From UBA9160 sp035489755 (GTDB lineage: Bacteria > Myxococcota_A > UBA9160): a stretch of DNA of 64,000 nucleotides. The stretch spans positions 62,001 to 126,000 of the forward strand of contig DATGZK010000099.1 of NCBI GenBank assembly GCA_035489755.1, written 5' to 3'. This document shows, piece by piece, positions 1 through 8,439 of this stretch. The notes beneath the pieces were generated by a model that made no database searches, was not told the origin of the DNA, and saw only the letters and a list, made by a program, of their open reading frames with translations. Each line of letters begins with the position of its first letter. Within the stretch, counting starts at the first letter, position 1. The translations under genes were made by a program, and so were the position numbers.

Positions 1-95
1 ATCGCCAGGGGGCCCGCACCCGGGATCCCTTCGGGCGCACTGTCGGCTGCTCCTTCGCATAGCTACGCTCGGCGCTTTCGGAGGACGGCACGCTC

Positions 96-1307
96 TTGGT
101 TCGCCCGAACAAGGCAGCGGCGCTCCTGGTGTTCCTGATCGGTGTCGGCGCCAGCGCGGACACCATCCAGCTCGTTCCGGAGAGCGCGGCTTCCTGGGGT
201 CTGCGAAACGTCTTTGCTCCGTTCAGCGTGATCTTTGTAGGCCCGAGCTACTGGTACGGAGAGCGCACCCTCAAGGTCGACACGACGCCCCCGGGTGCGC
301 AGCTCGACCTGTTCTACGTGCGGGCCAACTTCCAAAAGCGCTATGAACAGGCGCAGGCGCCCGTCACGATTGCACTGCCCACAAGGATTGAGGCCGGCCC
401 GCGCGACGCGGTGACCGTTCGTGCCTACCTCGAAGGCTACAAGGTGCAAGAGACGACGGTGTCCGTGTCCTCCCGGCAGGACACGGTGCAGCTCGACCTC
501 TCGCCGCTCCCCAACGCACTGAAAGCCGTCTCCTCCTCGTACTTCGCAGGCCGCGGGTCGCTGTCCCTGCTCACCACCCAGCTGGCGGAGGTGCGCCTTC
601 AGAACCGAGAGGGCGGCTTTACGCTCGTGCTCGACCAGACCGCCAACACCCCCGAGTTGGCCAGCGCGCTTGCGAGCGTGAAGAATCCCTACATCAGCGC
701 GGTCTCGACCCAACAGCTCGGCGAGGATCTCCTCGTGCGCGTGGACACGACCTCCCTTGCCCAAAGTGAGAAAGTGGAGTTGCGCTCGCGCCAGGGGGAG
801 GACACGGCGCGCGGTCTGCATGAGTTTGCGATCGATCTCGTGCGGCCCCAAGGCGGCGAGAACATGGTGGCGCGGGCACAAGCGGCCCTTGCACGCCTCG
901 AGCGACGCGACGTGGTGGGTTGCGCCGCCGTCTTCGACGACGCGTTGCGCAAGTCCCTCGACCGCGAGGCGCTAACGCGTGCCCTCGTGCCCCACGGCGC
1001 GTTCACCGACCCCTACCTGCGCGCAGTCATGAAGCGGCTCGGCGAGATCTCCGACGGGGCCGTGACCCTTGAGGACGGGACGCGCCTCAACCCCGCGGCA
1101 CCCCTTGAGCTCGCGGCCGCCATGAGCCAGGCCTCGGACGCGAAGGGCTACCTCGCGCTTCTGCGTGCGTTCTCCCGCGAGCTCGATGGCCCCGAACGCG
1201 CGCACGAGACGCTGCGCGGGCTAGTCGCTCCGGAGCTCGAACCGTCGACCTTTGCCGCGGCGCTCGCAGGAGCGGAGGCCCAGGAGAAGAGCTGCCGCGG
1301 GCAGTAG
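96..1307 (+). CDS. Secreted protein with PEGA-like domain, function unknown
   Basis: A 403-residue protein that I cannot assign to a known function. It starts at a TTG with GGAGG about 11 nt upstream. Residues 1-21 form a typical Sec signal peptide (hydrophobic ALLVFLIGVG, then ASA before DTIQL). Residues about 45-120 contain a PPGAQL turn followed by beta-rich sequence and an EGYKVQ motif, reminiscent of PEGA surface-layer domains. The C-terminal half is charged and probably helical. It stands alone, about 190 nt upstream of the PilZ gene. An envelope role is inferred from the signal peptide only. Confidence 0.7.
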   Translation: MVRPNKAAALLVFLIGVGASADTIQLVPESAASWGLRNVFAPFSVIFVGPSYWYGERTLKVDTTPPGAQLDLFYVRANFQKRYEQAQAPVTIALPTRIEAGPRDAVTVRAYLEGYKVQETTVSVSSRQDTVQLDLSPLPNALKAVSSSYFAGRGSLSLLTTQLAEVRLQNREGGFTLVLDQTANTPELASALASVKNPYISAVSTQQLGEDLLVRVDTTSLAQSEKVELRSRQGEDTARGLHEFAIDLVRPQGGENMVARAQAALARLERRDVVGCAAVFDDALRKSLDREALTRALVPHGAFTDPYLRAVMKRLGEISDGAVTLEDGTRLNPAAPLELAAAMSQASDAKGYLALLRAFSRELDGPERAHETLRGLVAPELEPSTFAAALAGAEAQEKSCRGQ

Positions 1308-1500
1308 AAGGCAACCCGGCAAAAAGGGTGCGGCCTCGGGGAGCCCCTGTGCGGGACGGGACGCTGCGCAGGCCCCCTTTGCACAAGCCGCGCCGAAAGG
1401 TCCGCGCTAGATCGCCGGCCCTTCTGGTTGCGGCTGCAGCGATCCGGGCGCTAAGGGGTAGGGCGCGTCCGGTCGATCAAAAGAAGGGGGCGGGGTCGGT

Positions 1501-1923
1501 ATGGCCAAGGCCAGCATCGAGATCTTGCAAGCCGACGACGAGGGGGCCGGCGATTCGGAAAAGCGGCGGTCCGAGCGTACGCCCCTGGTCGTGCGGGTCG
1601 ACTACACGACGGTCGACTCGTTCTTCTCGGAGTTCACGGCCAATATCAACGAGGGCGGACTTTTCATCGAAACCGAAAGCCCGCCGCCAGCCGGCACAGC
1701 GGTGCTGCTGAAGTTCAAGCTCCCAAGTGAAGAAGAGCCCATCCGCGTGCACGGCCGCGTGGTTTGGATCACCGCTCGGGGCGGCGCCGAGGGTCCGGGA
1801 ATGGGAATCGAGTTCGAGAACCTGGATCGCGTGGCGCGAGCCCGCATCGATCAGGTGGTGCGGAACCTGCGCCGAGATTCAGCTCCGGGGCGTCCCGCGC
1901 GCGCCCGGGACGGCGCGTCGTAG
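1501..1923 (+). CDS. PilZ domain protein (Myxococcus type), putative c-di-GMP effector
   Basis: A 140-residue cytoplasmic protein made almost entirely of one PilZ domain (about residues 20-130). The N-terminal RRSER arginine cluster and the later NINEGGLFIE stretch correspond to the RxxxR and D/N-x-S/G-xxG c-di-GMP-binding motifs, with N-x-N in the second motif. The remainder shows the usual PilZ beta barrel, including a GMGIEF strand. Single-domain PilZ proteins of this kind are frequent in deltaproteobacteria and act as c-di-GMP receptors, often in motility. The purine-rich GAAGGGGGCGGGG just upstream supports the ATG. The target cannot be told from the neighbours. Confidence 0.85.
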   Translation: MAKASIEILQADDEGAGDSEKRRSERTPLVVRVDYTTVDSFFSEFTANINEGGLFIETESPPPAGTAVLLKFKLPSEEEPIRVHGRVVWITARGGAEGPGMGIEFENLDRVARARIDQVVRNLRRDSAPGRPARARDGAS

Positions 1924-1939
1924 CGCAAAGCAACTCCGC

Positions 1940-2395
1940 CTAGAACGGGATCTCGTCATCGGGGGGCGCGCCGGCCGCGGCGTCGTCGGGCGGACTCGCT
2001 TCAGGCTCTGTGCCGCTCCCCGCGCGGCTGCCCGGACGCGCTTGCCCTGCCTGACCGGCGGCGCGCGGGCCACCGAGGAACTGGACCGTCAGGGCGTTGA
2101 CCTCTGTGGTGCGCTGCTTTTGGCCTTCTTTGTTCTCCCACTCGCGAGTTTGCAGCCGGCCTTCGATGTACACCGTGCGCCCCTTGGCCAGGTACTGGGC
2201 GCACAGCTCCGCCGTCCTTCCCCAAGCGACGATGCGGTGCCACTCGGTCCGCTCTTCGCGCTCTCCCCCTTTGTTCGTCCAGTTTTCGGTGGTGGCAAGC
2301 GTGAAGTTCGCCACCGCCTGGCCGCCCTGCGTGTAGCGGAGCTCGGGATCGCGGCCGAGATTGCCGATCAGGATCACTTTGTTCACACCTGCCAT
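1940..2395 (-). CDS. ssb: Single-stranded DNA-binding protein
   Basis: A 151-residue SSB. An OB fold covers residues 1-110, beginning MAGVNKVILIGNLGRDPELR, with EWHRIVAWG and YIEGRLQTREW typical of the family. A disordered Gly/Pro/Ala tail ends in DDEIPF, the conserved acidic tip that recruits replication and repair partners. The ATG is chosen because homology starts here and GGAGAGAG lies about 8 nt upstream; the frame stays open further upstream but encodes nothing SSB-like. It is divergent from ftsK, with a matching promoter at 2444-2472. Confidence 0.97.
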   Translation of the reverse strand: MAGVNKVILIGNLGRDPELRYTQGGQAVANFTLATTENWTNKGGEREERTEWHRIVAWGRTAELCAQYLAKGRTVYIEGRLQTREWENKEGQKQRTTEVNALTVQFLGGPRAAGQAGQARPGSRAGSGTEPEASPPDDAAAGAPPDDEIPF

Positions 2396-2443
2396 GGGGG
2401 ACTCTCTCCGTCGAGGATCAGTCGAGTTGGGGGGTAAGATCCC

Positions 2444-2472
2444 ATGATCTCGCCCGCCCTGTCGAGCGTCAA
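2444..2472 (-). promoter_or_regulatory. Candidate sigma70 promoter of ssb
   Basis: Read on the minus strand, TTGACG (2472-2467) is followed after 17 nt by GATCAT (2449-2444). These match 5/6 and 4/6 of consensus at ideal spacing. The predicted start lies about 40 nt upstream of the ssb ATG. Confidence 0.45.
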
Positions 2473-2507
2473 GCGCACGGGCCCCAAGAATTGCACTGCG
2501 GTGTGCC

Positions 2508-2535
2508 TTGACGCATCGATTCTCGCCCGGATACC
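2508..2535 (+). promoter_or_regulatory. Candidate sigma70 promoter of ftsK
   Basis: TTGACG (2508-2513), a 16-nt spacer and GATACC (2530-2535). The -35 is good and the -10 weak. It lies about 70 nt upstream of the ftsK ATG in the ssb-ftsK divergent region. Confidence 0.3.
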
Positions 2536-2604
2536 CTCGCACCATTGCCCGTCCCAAGGGGGTGAGGGACGTGGATTTTTCGCCGATCTTCCGCGTGCAC
2601 GCCG

Positions 2605-5016
2605 ATGGCTAGGGGTTCCGCACGGGCGGCCCGCGGCGGCTCGTTCGCTGCGACCTTGGCGGGTCGGCTGGCGCGGGAGTCGCTCGGGATCGTGTTGGTG
2701 GGCCTCGCCGTGCTCGGGGCCGCATCTGTCGTGACCTACACACCCGTGGATCCCGTTCTGCGCTGGGTGCATGTGGCCAACGCGGGCGGCGTCGTGGGAG
2801 CCGCGCTCGCCGGGGGCCTTGTCCGGGGGTTCGGTTGGGCCGCGCTCGTGCCCGTGCTCGCCCTCGCACTCGTGGGATCCTGTCTCCTCGTGGGTCGCCC
2901 GCTCTCCGCAATTCCCGTGCGTCTTTGGCTGGGGGGCCTTGGGCTCTTGCTCGCTCTCGCGACGCTGCCCGTGCTGCTCCACGAGCTCGCGCGGCTGCGT
3001 TTTGGCGAAATCTCGGGCGGCGCTCTCGGCAATCTCTTGGCGTCTGTCGAAGGGACGCTCCTCAGCCGCTGGGGCGCGCTTTTCGTGAATCTCCTCTTGT
3101 TTGCCGCGAGTCTGCTCGCCGTGACGGGGATCGCGGCGTCAACGGCGCTCGCCGCGGTGGCTGCGGCCGCCGCAACGACCGGTCGCGGCGCCGTCGCTGT
3201 CCTGCGCGTCGTCGGACGGGGACTGCGGCGCAGTGCGCTGCGCGCGCGGGAGGGTGTGCGCGCGTTCCAGGTCTGGCGGGAGCGGCGGGCGCGCCGCGCG
3301 CGCGTCGAGAAGATGCGGGAGCCCGAAGGGGTGGGGGAGACTGAGCCGGCCCTCACGATCGCGGCCGCAGGGCCTGGCGCGCTCTCCGCCGCAGTCCTGC
3401 GCCCGGGTGCCGAGCGAGAGCGACCGGAACGACGCGGCAAGGGCGGCGAGCCTGCGATCGTCGACCACTCCGCGGATCGACACGAGAAAGCGACACCGCG
3501 ACAGGAGGCCTTCGTCTTCTCCGAGGGCAGGGCGGGCAGCCCGTTTTTGTCGCCCGACATCTCGCTGTTCCAGAAGCCGCCCGCGACCGCCCGCACCTAC
3601 GACCGCGAGAGCCTCATCATGAACTCCCGGATCCTCGAGAAAAAGCTCAAGGATTTCGGGGTCGGGGGTCGTGTGGTGACCGTCCACCCCGGCCCCGTCG
3701 TCACGATGTACGAGTTCGAGCCGGAGTCCGGCGTCAAGGTGAACCGCATCGTGAACCTTGCGGACGATCTCTCCTTGGCCCTGCGCGCGCTGTCGGTGCG
3801 GATCATCGCTCCGCTCCCCGGCAAGTCGGTGGTCGGGATCGAAGTCCCAAACTCGGAGCGGGAGATCGTCTACATCCGGGACCTGCTCGAGTCGGAGTCG
3901 TTCCGCGCGAGTTCATCGCGCCTTACCCTCGCCCTTGGGAAGGACATTTTCGGGAATCCTGTGGAGGCGGACCTGGCACGCATGCCCCACCTGCTGGTGG
4001 CAGGCGCCACCGGAACGGGCAAGAGCGTCTTTTTGAATACGCTCTTGTGCTCGATCCTGTTCCGCACCACGCCCGACGAGCTCAAGCTCTTGCTGGTAGA
4101 CCCGAAGCTGCTCGAGCTGTCGATGTACGAGGGGATCCCACACCTCATCGCAGACGTCGTGACCAATCCCAAGCGCGCCGCCGCTGCGCTCTCGGGCATC
4201 GTGCACAAGATGGAAGAGCGATATCAGATGATGGCCGCACTCGGCGTGCGCAGCATCGACCAGTTCAATGCGCGGGTCGACGAGGAGCTGCGTGCCGGTC
4301 ACACGACCTTCCGCCTAAAGCCAAAGCCGGGCGAGACGGAGGGGCGGGAGCTCGCGTTTTCGCGGCTGCCGTACATCGTGGTGGTGATCGACGAGCTCGC
4401 CGACCTGATGGTGGTCTCGGCCCGGGACGTGGAAGAGGCGCTGCAGCGACTCGCCCAGATGGCGCGTGCGGCAGGCATCCATCTCGTGCTGGCGACCCAG
4501 CGGCCGAGCGTCGACGTGCTCACCGGGGTCATCAAAGCCAACTTCCCCGCGCGACTCTCGTTTCAGGTCTCCTCGCGCACCGATTCACGCACGATCTTGG
4601 ATCAAAACGGTGCCGAGCACCTGCTCGGCCAAGGCGACATGCTGTTTCTTCCGCCTGGAACCTCGAAACTCCAGCGCATCCACGGCGCCTACGTCTCGGA
4701 GAAGGAGGTCAGCAGCCTCGTCGCCTTCCTGCGCGACCAAGGCAAGCCGCAGTTCGATGAGACGCTGCTCAAGATGAAGGAGGAGAGCGAGCAGAAGGAG
4801 GAGCGAGGCGGCGAGGTGGACGAGATGTATGATCGTGCGATTGCGATCGTCGCCGAGACTCGCAATGCGTCGATCTCCTATATCCAGCGCAGGCTCAAGG
4901 TCGGCTACAACCGCGCGGCCCGCATGGTCGAGCAGATGGAGCTCGACGGCATCATCGGCCCCCAGGAAGGCACCAAGCCCCGCGAGGTCTATGCGCGATC
5001 GCTCGACCTCGAATAG
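2605..5016 (+). CDS. ftsK: DNA translocase FtsK/SpoIIIE
   Basis: An 803-residue septal DNA pump that clears chromosome termini during division. The N-terminal 190 residues contain about four hydrophobic membrane segments, followed by a basic, low-complexity linker (about 200-310). The RecA-like motor follows, with Walker A GATGTGKS at residues 467-474 and a Walker B-like IVVVIDELADL. The C-terminal 65 residues form the winged-helix gamma domain (ISYIQRRLKVGYNRAARMVE), which reads KOPS-type polar sequences. The short linker is like SpoIIIE rather than E. coli FtsK. lolA follows immediately. Confidence 0.96.
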   Translation: MARGSARAARGGSFAATLAGRLARESLGIVLVGLAVLGAASVVTYTPVDPVLRWVHVANAGGVVGAALAGGLVRGFGWAALVPVLALALVGSCLLVGRPLSAIPVRLWLGGLGLLLALATLPVLLHELARLRFGEISGGALGNLLASVEGTLLSRWGALFVNLLLFAASLLAVTGIAASTALAAVAAAAATTGRGAVAVLRVVGRGLRRSALRAREGVRAFQVWRERRARRARVEKMREPEGVGETEPALTIAAAGPGALSAAVLRPGAERERPERRGKGGEPAIVDHSADRHEKATPRQEAFVFSEGRAGSPFLSPDISLFQKPPATARTYDRESLIMNSRILEKKLKDFGVGGRVVTVHPGPVVTMYEFEPESGVKVNRIVNLADDLSLALRALSVRIIAPLPGKSVVGIEVPNSEREIVYIRDLLESESFRASSSRLTLALGKDIFGNPVEADLARMPHLLVAGATGTGKSVFLNTLLCSILFRTTPDELKLLLVDPKLLELSMYEGIPHLIADVVTNPKRAAAALSGIVHKMEERYQMMAALGVRSIDQFNARVDEELRAGHTTFRLKPKPGETEGRELAFSRLPYIVVVIDELADLMVVSARDVEEALQRLAQMARAAGIHLVLATQRPSVDVLTGVIKANFPARLSFQVSSRTDSRTILDQNGAEHLLGQGDMLFLPPGTSKLQRIHGAYVSEKEVSSLVAFLRDQGKPQFDETLLKMKEESEQKEERGGEVDEMYDRAIAIVAETRNASISYIQRRLKVGYNRAARMVEQMELDGIIGPQEGTKPREVYARSLDLE

Positions 5017-5058
5017 GTGGAATCGAATCCTTGGAAGGCAAGGCGGGTCAAAGCCTCC

Positions 5059-5784
5059 ATGACGCGCGGCTCCGCCTGCAGCTTGTGGATTGCCCTCGCG
5101 CTCGGGCCGGCCTCGCTCGCTGGCCTCGTCGCGCAGCGGGAGGCGCTGGCGCAGGCGCGGCCCGCTCCCGACGAGAAGACCGCCAAGAGCGACTGCACGG
5201 ACGAGGTCACGACCCGCGTGCAGCAGCGCTACGAAGCGGTGAAGGACCTTTCCGCGCGCTTCGAGCAGACGACCCGGGTGGCCTCCCTTCACTCCTCGGG
5301 CCACGATGCGCCGAGCGAGTCCTCCGGCGAAGTCGTCTTCGAGAAGCCGGGCAAGATGCGCTGGTCTTACGAGAAGCCAAGTCCGAGCCTGGTGGTGAGC
5401 GACGGAGAGGTGGCCTGGGTCTACGATCCGTCGACGCGCGAGGCGCAGCGCATGCATGCGGGGGAGGCCTTGCTGACGGGCGGGGCGATGCAGTTCCTCT
5501 TGGGCAGAGGCGACTTGCGGCGTGACTTCATCGCGCGCGCGAGATCCTGTGAGGGAAGCAGCGTCGCGCTGGACCTTATGCCCAAGACGCCGGCCAGCTA
5601 CGAGAAGCTCGAGATCGTGGTGGACCGCGAGAGCGGAGAAGTCGAGGAGACCACGATCTCCGATCTTGTCGGGAACGTGACCCGCGTTGCGTTCCACAAT
5701 GTGCGGACGAACCAGGGCGTGGCCGCGAGCCGCTTCCACTTCACGCCGCCCGAGGGAGTTCGTGTGATCGAGCTCCAGCCGTGA
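5059..5784 (+). CDS. lolA: Outer-membrane lipoprotein carrier LolA
   Basis: Periplasmic chaperone that carries lipoproteins from LolCDE to the outer membrane. The product is about 241 residues from the ATG at 5059, giving a signal peptide MTRGSACSLWIALALG...ALAQA. The LolA fold follows: RYEAVKDLSARFEQTT, then GEVVFEKPGKMRWSYEKP, then VSDGEVAWVYDP. A GTG at 5017, directly after the ftsK stop, is an alternative start that would add 14 residues before the signal peptide. Co-transcription with ftsK is likely and is a common arrangement in deltaproteobacteria. Its presence implies an outer membrane. Confidence 0.9.
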   Translation: MTRGSACSLWIALALGPASLAGLVAQREALAQARPAPDEKTAKSDCTDEVTTRVQQRYEAVKDLSARFEQTTRVASLHSSGHDAPSESSGEVVFEKPGKMRWSYEKPSPSLVVSDGEVAWVYDPSTREAQRMHAGEALLTGGAMQFLLGRGDLRRDFIARARSCEGSSVALDLMPKTPASYEKLEIVVDRESGEVEETTISDLVGNVTRVAFHNVRTNQGVAASRFHFTPPEGVRVIELQP

Positions 5785-5816
5785 GAGCACTGTGCACAAA
5801 TTGGAGGGCAAGCCAG

Positions 5817-5840
5817 CGCTTTCCCAATCAGGGAAGAGCG
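5817..5840 (+). terminator. Stem-loop after lolA, possible terminator
   Basis: CGCTTTCCC pairs with GGGAAGAGCG around the loop AATCA (about 9 bp with one bulged G), 32 nt past the lolA stop. No T-run follows, so it is either a weak intrinsic terminator or an mRNA 3'-end structure. Confidence 0.35.
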
Positions 5841-6144
5841 GTTCCGCGGGGGCGCCATGCCACAAAGTTCGGCGGGGCGCTCGTGCTGCGGGCAACCCGT
5901 TGCCCCGCCGACGGCTCCGTCAAATTCACGGCTCTCGCGCCCGCAGCATTGCCACTCGAGGCGGCACCGGGGAGGCAGGCGGAGGGCTCAGCTGCCTGTA
6001 GTCATGGAGCTTCGGGATCGTCCGGCTCACCCATCGCGGGCCCGCCCGGCCTTGGGGCGAGAGACGCTCCTCCCGCGAGCGGGGCAGACCCCTTGCCTTC
6101 CCTGCGGGGCGTGCCGTCTCCTTCACAGCTGGGAGGTGCGCGGC
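5841..6144. other. Non-coding stretch between lolA and the proteasome promoter
   Basis: About 300 nt with no recognisable gene. Open frames here have no initiation signal, no domain and a composition unlike neighbouring proteins. I see no tRNA or known RNA. Confidence 0.5.
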
Positions 6145-6172
6145 TTGACACACCCTTCTTGTCTGATAGAGT
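6145..6172 (+). promoter_or_regulatory. Sigma70 promoter of the proteasome operon
   Basis: A perfect TTGACA (6145-6150), a 16-nt spacer and TAGAGT (6167-6172). The -10 is preceded by TGA, giving an extended -10 (TGnTAGAGT). This is the clearest housekeeping promoter in the first 20 kb. It predicts a transcript starting near 6179, about 380 nt before mpa. Confidence 0.65.
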
Positions 6173-6186
6173 GAAAGAGGCTAAAA

Positions 6187-6564
6187 ATGTTGCAAATTCG
6201 GGGGCTTCCGAGATCCGCCGCCAGCTCCTCAAGAGGCTGGTCCGAGGGCGGGAAGGTGTGGCAGACGGGCCCGGCCGGGGGTTTTTGCGGAGCGATCGGG
6301 AGGACCCCTGGGAGCACGCGAAGGAGCCGGATGACGGAGGACCGGCAGCGAGTTGCCAGCCGCAGCGCCGAGAATCGAGGCCGAGGCGCGCGGGTGGCCG
6401 TGCAGGCGCGAGTCTTGGCGGCGTCTTCGGCAGGGGGCGGCAGCGAGGGGAGCGTCTCCCAGGCCGCTGAGCCCAGGGGAGCACGGCACAGGCTTTGCAG
6501 CAGCAAGCGTGGGGAAGCGACCCACCACGGCGCAGAGCCGGTGATCGAGGAGAAGGTGGAATGA
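6187..6564 (+). other. Long 5' leader of the proteasome operon with an open frame coupled to mpa
   Basis: The leader between the promoter and mpa contains an open frame of 125 codons. It starts at an ATG only about 8 nt after the predicted transcription start and ends in TGA overlapping the mpa ATG (ATGA, 6561-6564). That geometry would suit a translated leader peptide. The encoded sequence is Ser/Arg/Gly-rich without a recognisable domain and uses AGA/AGG codons that neighbours rarely use. It may equally be untranslated RNA. I do not call it a gene. Confidence 0.25.
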
Positions 6565-8405
6565 GCGAGTTCGACTCGGGGTCCGGCGGCAGGCGAGGCT
6601 TCGTGCGAGACGTAATGCGACGCATTTCAACGTCGGGGCCACGGAGCGGCGGAGATCCCGAGAGCGATCGCGACCGCGAGGGCGCGCGATCGTACCAAGA
6701 TGAGATCGAGGACCTGCAGGACGCCATCCGCTTTTTCGGGGGCGACTCGGCAGAGTTCCGCCGCCGCCTCGAGCGGGTGCTCGCGGAGTTCGACGCGATT
6801 CGCCGTCGCTACGAGATGACTCGCGAACAGCTCTCGGACGCCGAGCGCCAGAACGAGAAGCTCGTGGGCATGCTCCAAGAGGCCAAGCAGCAGATCGAGC
6901 TCTTGAAAGAAGAGGTCGACAAGCTGTGTGCGCCCCCCAACTCCTACGGGGTCTTCACCCGCCCGAACAAGGACGGCACGGCCGAGATCCTGGTGGACGG
7001 CAAGGCGATGCGCGTCAACGTGCATCCCAACCTCGACGCGTTCGCTCTCGAAGAGGGTCAGCTCGTCGTGCTGAACGAGGCGTTCAACGTGATTGAGCCG
7101 GCCGGCTACATCGGGCGCGGCGAGATCGCTCACGTGGTCGACTTCCTCGGCGACCACCGGGCGATCGTGCTCGGTCACACCGACGAGGAGCGCGTGGTGA
7201 CGCTCGCGTCCCCACTGCGGGCCGAGAAGCTCAAGGCCGGCGACAACGTGCTCGTCGACCCCCGTACGAACTACGCGTTCGAGAAGCTGCCCAAGTCCGC
7301 GGTGGAGGAGGTGGTTCTCGAAGAGATCCCGGACGTGACCTACGAAAAGATCGGTGGGCTCGGCGAGCAGATCCAGATCCTGCGCGATTCGATCGAGCTG
7401 CCGTATCTGCACCCGGAGATCTTCGCGGACCACAAGCTCTCGCCGCCCAAGGGCATCTTGCTCTACGGCCCCCCGGGCTGTGGCAAGACGCTGATCGCGA
7501 AGGCGGTGGCCAACAGCCTGGCGAAGAGCATCGAGCTGCGCACGGGCAAGGCGACGACGGCCTACTTCCTCAACGTGAAGGGTCCCGAGCTGTTGAACAA
7601 GTACGTCGGCGAGACCGAGTACAAGATCCGCGAGGTGTTCAAGAAGGCGCGGGAGAAGGCCAACGAGGACGTCCCGGTCGTCATCTTCTTCGACGAGATG
7701 GACTCGCTGTTCCGCATGCGGGGGTCGGGCATCTCCTCCGACATGGAAGCGACCGTCGTTGCCCAGTTCCTCTCGGAGATCGACGGCGTCGAGTCGCTCA
7801 AGAACGTGATCGTGATCGGCGCCAGCAACCGCCAAGATCTGATCGATCCGGCCGTGCTGCGCCCCGGTCGACTCGACCTCAAGGTGAAGGTGCATCGTCC
7901 GGACGCGCAGGCGGCGACGGAGATCTTCTCCAAGTACCTGACCGCGGACCTTCCGTTCCACGCGGAGGTCACCGGAAAGTACGGGACCGACATGACCAAG
8001 GTCACCGGCGGCATGATCGAGGACACGATCCGCGACATGTACGCGACCAACGAGGAGAACAAGTTCCTCGAAGTGACCTACGCCAAGGGCGAGCGCGAGA
8101 TCTTCTACTTCAAGGATTTCGCGAGCGGTGCCATGATCGAGAACATCGTGGCCCGCGGCAAGAAGAAGGCGGTGAAGCGGCTGATCGATCACGGTGAGCG
8201 GGGCATCCGGCTCGGAGACTTGCTCGAGGCGGTGCGCGAGGAGTTCAAGGAGAACGAGGATCTGCCGAACACCACGAACCCCGATGACTGGGCGCGCATC
8301 TCCGGCCGCAAGGGTGAGCGCATCATCAACGTGCGGACGCTGATGACGGGCATCAATCGCAACGAGCGATCGATCGAGAACATCACCTCAGGCCAGTACC
8401 TCTAG
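6561..8405 (+). CDS. mpa: Proteasome-associated AAA ATPase Mpa/ARC
   Basis: A 614-residue ring ATPase that recognises pupylated proteins, unfolds them and threads them into the 20S core. Residues about 64-122 form the N-terminal coiled coil that binds Pup. A double OB domain follows (about 125-260), then the AAA module with Walker A GPPGCGKT (303-310), pore loop AYFLNVKGPELL and Walker B with D378-E379. The protein ends GQYL, the C-terminal tail with penultimate Tyr that docks into the proteasome alpha ring. The ATG at 6561 has GGAGAAGGTGGA just upstream; the earlier in-frame ATG at 6495 adds unrelated residues. First gene of the proteasome operon; also known as arc. Confidence 0.97.
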   Translation: MSEFDSGSGGRRGFVRDVMRRISTSGPRSGGDPESDRDREGARSYQDEIEDLQDAIRFFGGDSAEFRRRLERVLAEFDAIRRRYEMTREQLSDAERQNEKLVGMLQEAKQQIELLKEEVDKLCAPPNSYGVFTRPNKDGTAEILVDGKAMRVNVHPNLDAFALEEGQLVVLNEAFNVIEPAGYIGRGEIAHVVDFLGDHRAIVLGHTDEERVVTLASPLRAEKLKAGDNVLVDPRTNYAFEKLPKSAVEEVVLEEIPDVTYEKIGGLGEQIQILRDSIELPYLHPEIFADHKLSPPKGILLYGPPGCGKTLIAKAVANSLAKSIELRTGKATTAYFLNVKGPELLNKYVGETEYKIREVFKKAREKANEDVPVVIFFDEMDSLFRMRGSGISSDMEATVVAQFLSEIDGVESLKNVIVIGASNRQDLIDPAVLRPGRLDLKVKVHRPDAQAATEIFSKYLTADLPFHAEVTGKYGTDMTKVTGGMIEDTIRDMYATNEENKFLEVTYAKGEREIFYFKDFASGAMIENIVARGKKKAVKRLIDHGERGIRLGDLLEAVREEFKENEDLPNTTNPDDWARISGRKGERIINVRTLMTGINRNERSIENITSGQYL

Positions 8406-8439
8406 CCGGGGGGCGTTTCCCAGTTCACGCGGAGACCCG

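Noticed and set aside
4585..5895. 436-codon minus-strand frame opposite ftsK and lolA
   Set aside because: His/Arg/Leu-rich antisense shadow with no domain.
5781..6470. 229-codon plus-strand frame starting in lolA's stop region
   Set aside because: No ribosome-binding site or domain, Pro/Arg/Gly-rich random composition; the region carries a promoter instead.
6173..6560. Possible known structured RNA (RNase P, tmRNA, 6S, SRP) in the proteasome leader
   Set aside because: None of the conserved core sequences of these RNAs is present.
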